Below the pieces are notes generated by a model that saw nothing but the letters and a program-made list of their open reading frames with translations, did no database searches and was not told the DNA's origin. The position numbers and the translations under genes were made by a program. From the NCBI GenBank assembly GCA_964429245.1, contig CAYSBE010000046.1, positions 1-18,752 on the forward strand: 18,752 nt of DNA, given 5' to 3'. Positions within the stretch are counted from its first letter, which is position 1. The number at the start of each line of letters is the position of its first letter. This DNA comes from CAYSBE01 sp964429245 (GTDB taxonomy: Bacteria; Bacteroidota; Bacteroidia; UKL13-3). Positions 15,629 to 18,752 of this stretch are shown piece after piece.

Positions 15629-15874
15629 ATGAAAGCGAAAAAAGAACTCTTCTATTTAGATTATAATGCAACAACCCAAATTGATAAAAGGGTTTTGGAT
15701 GCGATGATGGCATTTCATACCAATGAGTTTGGAAATGCTAACAGTTCTCATCAGTTTGAGACATTCGTAATTGCTTTAGATGAAGTGGCAGCGTTTAGCT
15801 CTGTTGTTTTTCTTTCGGAAAATTCAATACTAAAAAGTAAATGGATATGGTTATTGATGCAGTCAAAAATGTGA
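15629..15874 (+). pseudogene. Truncated cysteine desulfurase (NifS/IscS/DndA-like) N-terminus
   Basis: The first roughly 45 residues (ELFYLDYNATTQIDKRVLDA, then a stretch containing FGNANSSHQF) are the start of a class V aminotransferase of the cysteine desulfurase type: the Y-L-D-x-N/S-A-T-T and F-G-N-x-x-S-x-H motifs are both there. After about residue 47 the sequence no longer follows the family and ends at residue 81, whereas intact enzymes have about 380-400 residues. The PLP lysine and catalytic cysteine are absent, so it cannot work as a desulfurase. A second tiny frame at 15841-15906 encodes 21 residues (MDMVIDAVKNVMSDLGAMVNE) and fills the rest of the space up to the KilA-N leader. 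The start is preceded by a promoter-like box and an inverted repeat. Such desulfurases occur in DNA phosphorothioation and other defence loci, but also in housekeeping. Confidence 0.65.
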
Positions 15875-15915
15875 TGAGTGATTTGGGGGCTATGGTAAAT
15901 GAATAGTTGAAATTT

Positions 15916-15939
15916 AATTACCCCAAATTTGTGGTAATT
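15916..15939 (+). promoter_or_regulatory. 24-base near-perfect palindrome before the KilA-N gene
   Basis: The half-site AATTACCCCAAA pairs with TTTGTGGTAATT at 11 of 12 positions and no spacer. It ends 21 bases before the ATG at 15961. Its centre, CAAATTTG (15924-15931), is one base off the -7 consensus TAnnTTTG, so a protein bound here would cover a likely promoter. It is a candidate operator, possibly for the KilA-N protein itself. Confidence 0.5.
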
Positions 15940-15960
15940 GAAACACTAAAGATAAGATAT

Positions 15961-16788
15961 ATGGCAAAACTTAAAAAGATAGAAGTGCAATCAGTTGAAG
16001 TTGGTATTTCCACATTTAATGGTGAAGATTACATCTGCATTACTGATATGGCTCAAGCAAAATCTGATTCATCCAGAGCAGCTGATGTTATTAAAAATTG
16101 GATTAGAACCAGAACAACTCTTGAATTTTTAGGCACTTGGGAAAGAATTTATAACCCTAATTTTAAAGTGGTCGAATTCGACCACTTTAAAACCCAAGCT
16201 GGCTTACCTTCTTTTGTTTTAAGCCCAACACAATGGGTTGAAAAAACCGATGCGATTGGAATTTTCTCTAAATCCGGTAGATATGGAGGAACTTATGCTC
16301 ACAAAGACATCGCCTTTGAATTTGGTTCTGCAATAAGTGCAGAATTCAAACTTTACCTCATCAAAGAATTCCAGCGCCTCAAAGAAGATGAAAATAACCG
16401 TCTCAAACTTGAATGGAATTTACAACGCACCTTAGCCAAAGTGAACTATCACATACATACTGATGCCATTAAAGAAAGACTCATTCCTAATCTCATTAGC
16501 AGCAAACAAGCAAGCCTTACCTATTCCACAGAAGCGGATTTGCTCAATGTGGCTCTATTTGGTATTACCGCTGCAGGATGGAGAAATGCCAACCCTACAC
16601 TTGAGGGCAATATACGTGACCATGCCACCATCGAACAATTGGTCGTGTTATCGAATCTTGAAAGTATTAATGCAGTTCTCATTCATCAGGGCTTACCTCA
16701 AAAAGAAAGGTTGTTACAACTCAATCAAATTGCCATTATCCAAATGAAAAGTTTGGTCAATGCAAAAGGGTTGAAAGGGTTGAAATAA
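15961..16788 (+). CDS. KilA-N domain DNA-binding protein
   Basis: The protein has 275 residues. The N-terminal KilA-N domain (about 20-130) begins GEDYICITDMAQAK and continues with VIKNWIRTRTTLEFLGTWE, NPNFKVVEFDHFKTQAGLPS, SKSGRYGGTYAHKDIAFEF and EFKLYLIKEFQRLKEDE. These are standard phrases of the bacterial and phage KilA-N family, a DNA-binding fold found in phage anti-repressors and bacterial mobile regions. The C-terminal half (about 150-265) is helical, with NYHIHTDAIKERLIP, EADLLNVALFG and RDHATIEQLVVLSNLES. It matches a widespread Bacteroidota form of this length, so the gene looks complete. The frame runs back to a TTG at 15907, but the ATG at 15961 begins MAKLKKIEVQ as in its relatives and leaves the palindrome outside the coding region. 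It ends in a short repeat, GLKGLK. Codons 67-78 lie on a 32-base perfect palindrome. The biological role of this family is unclear. Confidence 0.9.
   Translation: MAKLKKIEVQSVEVGISTFNGEDYICITDMAQAKSDSSRAADVIKNWIRTRTTLEFLGTWERIYNPNFKVVEFDHFKTQAGLPSFVLSPTQWVEKTDAIGIFSKSGRYGGTYAHKDIAFEFGSAISAEFKLYLIKEFQRLKEDENNRLKLEWNLQRTLAKVNYHIHTDAIKERLIPNLISSKQASLTYSTEADLLNVALFGITAAGWRNANPTLEGNIRDHATIEQLVVLSNLESINAVLIHQGLPQKERLLQLNQIAIIQMKSLVNAKGLKGLK
16161..16192. repeat. 32-base perfect palindrome inside the KilA-N gene
   Basis: The half-site TTTTAAAGTGGTCGAA is followed directly by its reverse complement, with no mismatch and no spacer. It is centred on GAATTC and encodes residues 67-78 of the KilA-N protein, which still match the family consensus, so coding and symmetry coexist. 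Confidence 0.95.
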
Positions 16789-16854
16789 AGAGGATTTATA
16801 CCTCGCTCTGATCATACTCATCTCAGGGTCTTGTATTTTCTGCATGCGCTCATA

Positions 16855-16928
16855 TAAGTATCCCTAAAAATAGGCAAACCAACCGACAAGCGTTAGGTAA
16901 AATTTATTGAAAATGTGGATGAAACAAA
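16855..16928 (+). repeat. 74-base direct repeat, right copy
   Basis: Matches 15314-15387 at 70 of 74 positions in the same orientation, offset by exactly 1541 bases. It lies in the 266-base gap between the KilA-N gene and the convergent serine hydrolase. That gap otherwise holds only a short GAGG/CCTC stem just after the KilA-N stop codon and AT-rich sequence. Confidence 0.95.
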
Positions 16929-17054
16929 CAGGTTTTACAAAATATGTAGGCATATAAACTTTCCGCTTCAAAAGAAAATGTTGGGCTTATTTAAACGTGA
17001 ATGGTGAAAAATTTACTGCGTTAAATAGGAAAGGCTTTTTACCTATACCGCTTC

Positions 17055-18128
17055 TTATTTTTTCTTTAATTTCTGAGTTAATTTAATCATTGTCTTAAAA
17101 GATATATCAGGGTGTGCAACTTGGTTTACTGTTCCCACTAGGTAAATATTTTCTTTCGGACAATAATATGCCAATGCTCCTGAAAGACCCGAGTGGCCAA
17201 TGAAGTAAGGAACCGCACCTGTCGGATTAAAAATCCAAGGCAGTTTGAATAAATGAATACCGATACCGGATTGCATAGGAAAAAATATCCTATTCCATTT
17301 TTGCAATTCGTCAATATAGGAAAGTGGGAATAACTTACCGGTAAAAAATGCTTCGATAAAGATAAGCATATCAGTTGAGTTTGAAACCATACCACCATCT
17401 GCCCCAAATGAAGTCATGGCTTTGGGTATATTCAATTCGCTATTCTTGTAATAAAGTGTTTTTGGTGTGTTGTCAGCTGGGTCATGATATAGATAGGTAT
17501 TTCTCAAAACAAGTGGCTCAATGATGATGTCTTGGCAGTTTTCTGCATATGTTTTGTAAGTTATACTTTCAATTATTTTACCCAATAACTGAAAATTTGC
17601 ATCTGAATAATGTGCTTTTCCCTTTGTGCCCGGAGCAAAGTGTGGTTGAATGGATTTAGTTCTTTCAATAGTCTGTTCAAATGACCAATATTGGTCATTT
17701 CCGCTTAGCAACTCGTCTTCCAAACTTTTACCAGTTGAACCCTTGTCTTGAAAATAATCAGCTAAGCCGGAGGTATGCGATAGGAGGTGTTTAATTGTGA
17801 TGTCTTGAGCATACTCCTTGCCTTTATACTTGTGCAGTCCCGATAAAATAGATTGATCTACGTATTTACTGATGTTGTCATCAAGATGTAGTTTGCCATC
17901 TGCTCTAAGTTTCAGGATGATTGAAGTTGTAAATAGTTTGGTAGTGCTTGCAATAAAGTAAGCTTGGTCTGCACTCATATTACCTGATGAGCCTTGCCAG
18001 GTAAAGGTATCTTGTTTAACAGCAAAGGATGTTCCAAACACCTTTTTATTGTCAATGGTTTTGTCAATAACAGTTTGCAATGCATGTACCATATTCACTT
18101 TGTTTTTTGTGTTCACGTTTACTGACAT
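17055..18128 (-). CDS. Beta-lactamase-fold serine hydrolase (class C / esterase type)
   Basis: The 357-residue protein is of the beta-lactamase family (PF00144), which covers class C beta-lactamases, DD-peptidases and esterases. The nucleophile motif is ASTTKLFT (Ser61, Lys64). The second motif is HYSDANFQLLG (Tyr174-Ser-Asp176) in place of the classical Y-x-N, and the third is GHSGLSGALA (311-320), the H-x-G form of the K-T-G box. ITIKHLLSHTSGLADYF (about 110-126) and FGADGGMVSNSTDML are other family landmarks. There is no signal peptide, so it is probably cytosolic or exported by another route, which makes an antibiotic-resistance role less likely than an esterase or peptidase role. The membrane protein gene ends 2 bases upstream, so the two are co-transcribed. 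The start is the ATG at 18126-18128; MVHALQ at residue 13 is an alternative. Confidence 0.88.
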   Translation of the reverse strand: MSVNVNTKNKVNMVHALQTVIDKTIDNKKVFGTSFAVKQDTFTWQGSSGNMSADQAYFIASTTKLFTTSIILKLRADGKLHLDDNISKYVDQSILSGLHKYKGKEYAQDITIKHLLSHTSGLADYFQDKGSTGKSLEDELLSGNDQYWSFEQTIERTKSIQPHFAPGTKGKAHYSDANFQLLGKIIESITYKTYAENCQDIIIEPLVLRNTYLYHDPADNTPKTLYYKNSELNIPKAMTSFGADGGMVSNSTDMLIFIEAFFTGKLFPLSYIDELQKWNRIFFPMQSGIGIHLFKLPWIFNPTGAVPYFIGHSGLSGALAYYCPKENIYLVGTVNQVAHPDISFKTMIKLTQKLKKK

Positions 18129-18130
18129 GC

Positions 18131-18547
18131 TTATGTTCTCGTTTGGGTAAGTTTAACAATGATGAATGAAGCAATATAGGCTTCAAACAGGCTTAAAGGA
18201 ATGGCATAAACCAACATGCCAAACGGAAGCACACCTAAATTTCCAATAACCAACCACATGAACACAAAACCAACAAACCACGATAAAAGAGTGGTTTGGA
18301 TGAGTGTATATTTTTTACTGAAAATGAAAATTGCAATAGCAAAAAACAAAGACCATATACCCCAAACTGCGCCATTTACCGGTTGTTCAGGAAATGTTTG
18401 GCCTAAGTTTTGGAAATGTTCAATCCAATAATGGTGTAATAAAAACGTATTACGTAAAAACTCGGAAGTACCAATCCATATTGTTGTAAGTAGTATGGGT
18501 ACAATTGTTTTATTTATTGATTGCATATGCTTGCTGTGTTTTTGCAT
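18131..18547 (-). CDS. Small four-helix membrane protein
   Basis: The 138-residue protein has about four hydrophobic segments. They lie near residues 14-33 (IVPILLTTIWIGTSEFL), 58-79 (GAVWGIWSLFFAIAIFIFS), 84-104 (TTLLSWFVGFVFMWLVIGNL) and 107-132 (LPFGMLVYAIPLSLFEAYIASFIIV). A short polar C-terminus (KLTQTRT) follows. The phrase TTIWIGTSEFLRNTFLLHHYW recurs in small uncharacterised membrane proteins of Bacteroidota. It is 2 bases upstream of the serine hydrolase and both are leftward, so they form a two-gene unit. It could serve as a partner or membrane tether for the hydrolase, but this is only inferred from gene order. The start is the ATG at 18547; the ATG at 18526 (MQSINKTIV) is equally possible. 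Confidence 0.7.
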   Translation of the reverse strand: MQKHSKHMQSINKTIVPILLTTIWIGTSEFLRNTFLLHHYWIEHFQNLGQTFPEQPVNGAVWGIWSLFFAIAIFIFSKKYTLIQTTLLSWFVGFVFMWLVIGNLGVLPFGMLVYAIPLSLFEAYIASFIIVKLTQTRT

Positions 18548-18584
18548 CCATTATAAATCAAAATAATATTTAATATGAGTATTA

Positions 18585-18623
18585 ATCAAATATCCGCTCT
18601 TCTCCCAACATCTCTTTAATATT
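18585..18623 (+). repeat. 39-base repeat, right copy
   Basis: Partner of 15446-15484 (34 of 39 identical). On the minus strand it encodes NIKEMLGEERIFD followed by a TAA at 18582-18584. That frame has a stop again at 18699-18701, so no full gene is seen. It lies 3.1 kb from its partner, beyond the serine hydrolase pair. Confidence 0.8.
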
Positions 18624-18631
18624 AGATTGGA

Positions 18632-18752
18632 TTATAATTTTATTCCAAATTTTTTTAGTTTCTTTATTGACTCGTATGCTTTTATCAAAGCTTGTTCTTT
18701 AATTCTTTCCTTTTTAGCCAATGACATTTGCACGGATTTTACATTAGATAAT
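18632..18752 (-). CDS. C-terminal fragment of an unknown gene at the right edge
   Basis: Reading leftward from the window edge, one frame stays open and ends KLKKFGIKL at a TAA (18632-18634). It includes LAKKERIKEQALIKAYESIKK, a Lys/Glu-rich helix typical of a protein tail. A different frame, ending NIKEMLGEERIFD, follows after a shift and overlaps the 39-base repeat, so the gene may be frameshifted with its true end at 18582. Without the upstream part the family cannot be named. Confidence 0.35.
   Translation of the reverse strand, partial: LSNVKSVQMSLAKKERIKEQALIKAYESIKKLKKFGIKL

Noticed and set aside
15501..15713. Minus-strand open frame across the desulfurase start
   Set aside because: It is the shadow of the plus-strand desulfurase-like codons and has no start context or family resemblance.
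15907..15960. Extended start of the KilA-N gene at a TTG
   Set aside because: It would add 18 residues not seen in the family and put the palindrome and promoter-like box inside the coding region.

Overview
The window looks like a chromosomal segment of a low-GC member of the Bacteroidota, probably near Chitinophagales or Sphingobacteriales. The evidence is several small outer-membrane beta-barrel proteins with signal peptides ending in A-Q, a carboxypeptidase-regulatory-domain TonB receptor, a LytS/LytTR pair, starts without Shine-Dalgarno sequences, and several boxes fitting the Bacteroidota -7 consensus TAnnTTTG. No rRNA, tRNA, CRISPR array, transposase or integrase is visible.

Positions 1-7757 lie entirely on the minus strand and read as a cell-envelope block. 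From right to left in transcription order it holds a DUF3805-like protein, a beta-barrel protein and a secreted helical protein. After a strong terminator hairpin (5913-5946) come two tandem paralogous beta-barrel proteins, the second apparently frameshifted, and a BamA/surface-antigen-type barrel. A lipoprotein / beta-barrel / lipoprotein trio follows, both lipoproteins carrying Tyr/Gly-rich inserts. A second strong hairpin (1027-1058), an O-methyltransferase and the N-terminus of a secreted protein that runs off the left edge complete the block.

Positions 7893-12136 on the plus strand form a compact operon: TonB-dependent receptor, LytS-type histidine kinase, LytTR response regulator. Housekeeping genes follow: a sugar nucleotidyltransferase with a beta-helix tail (minus) and serine hydroxymethyltransferase GlyA (plus).

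From about 14500 onward the character changes. There is decayed coding sequence after glyA, a GNAT acetyltransferase, and then a 1.5-kb module bounded by two 74-bp direct repeats (70/74 identical, offset exactly 1541 bp). The module holds a truncated cysteine desulfurase start and a full-length KilA-N DNA-binding protein. It is unusually rich in dyad symmetry: an inverted repeat over a promoter-like box, a 24-bp near-perfect palindrome before the KilA-N ATG, and a 32-bp perfect palindrome inside the KilA-N coding sequence. A beta-lactamase-fold serine hydrolase with a small membrane protein follows, and then a second decayed repeat at the right edge. This repeat-bounded KilA-N module is the most promising unexplained structure in the window. 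Its mobility and autoregulation are inferences, not observations.
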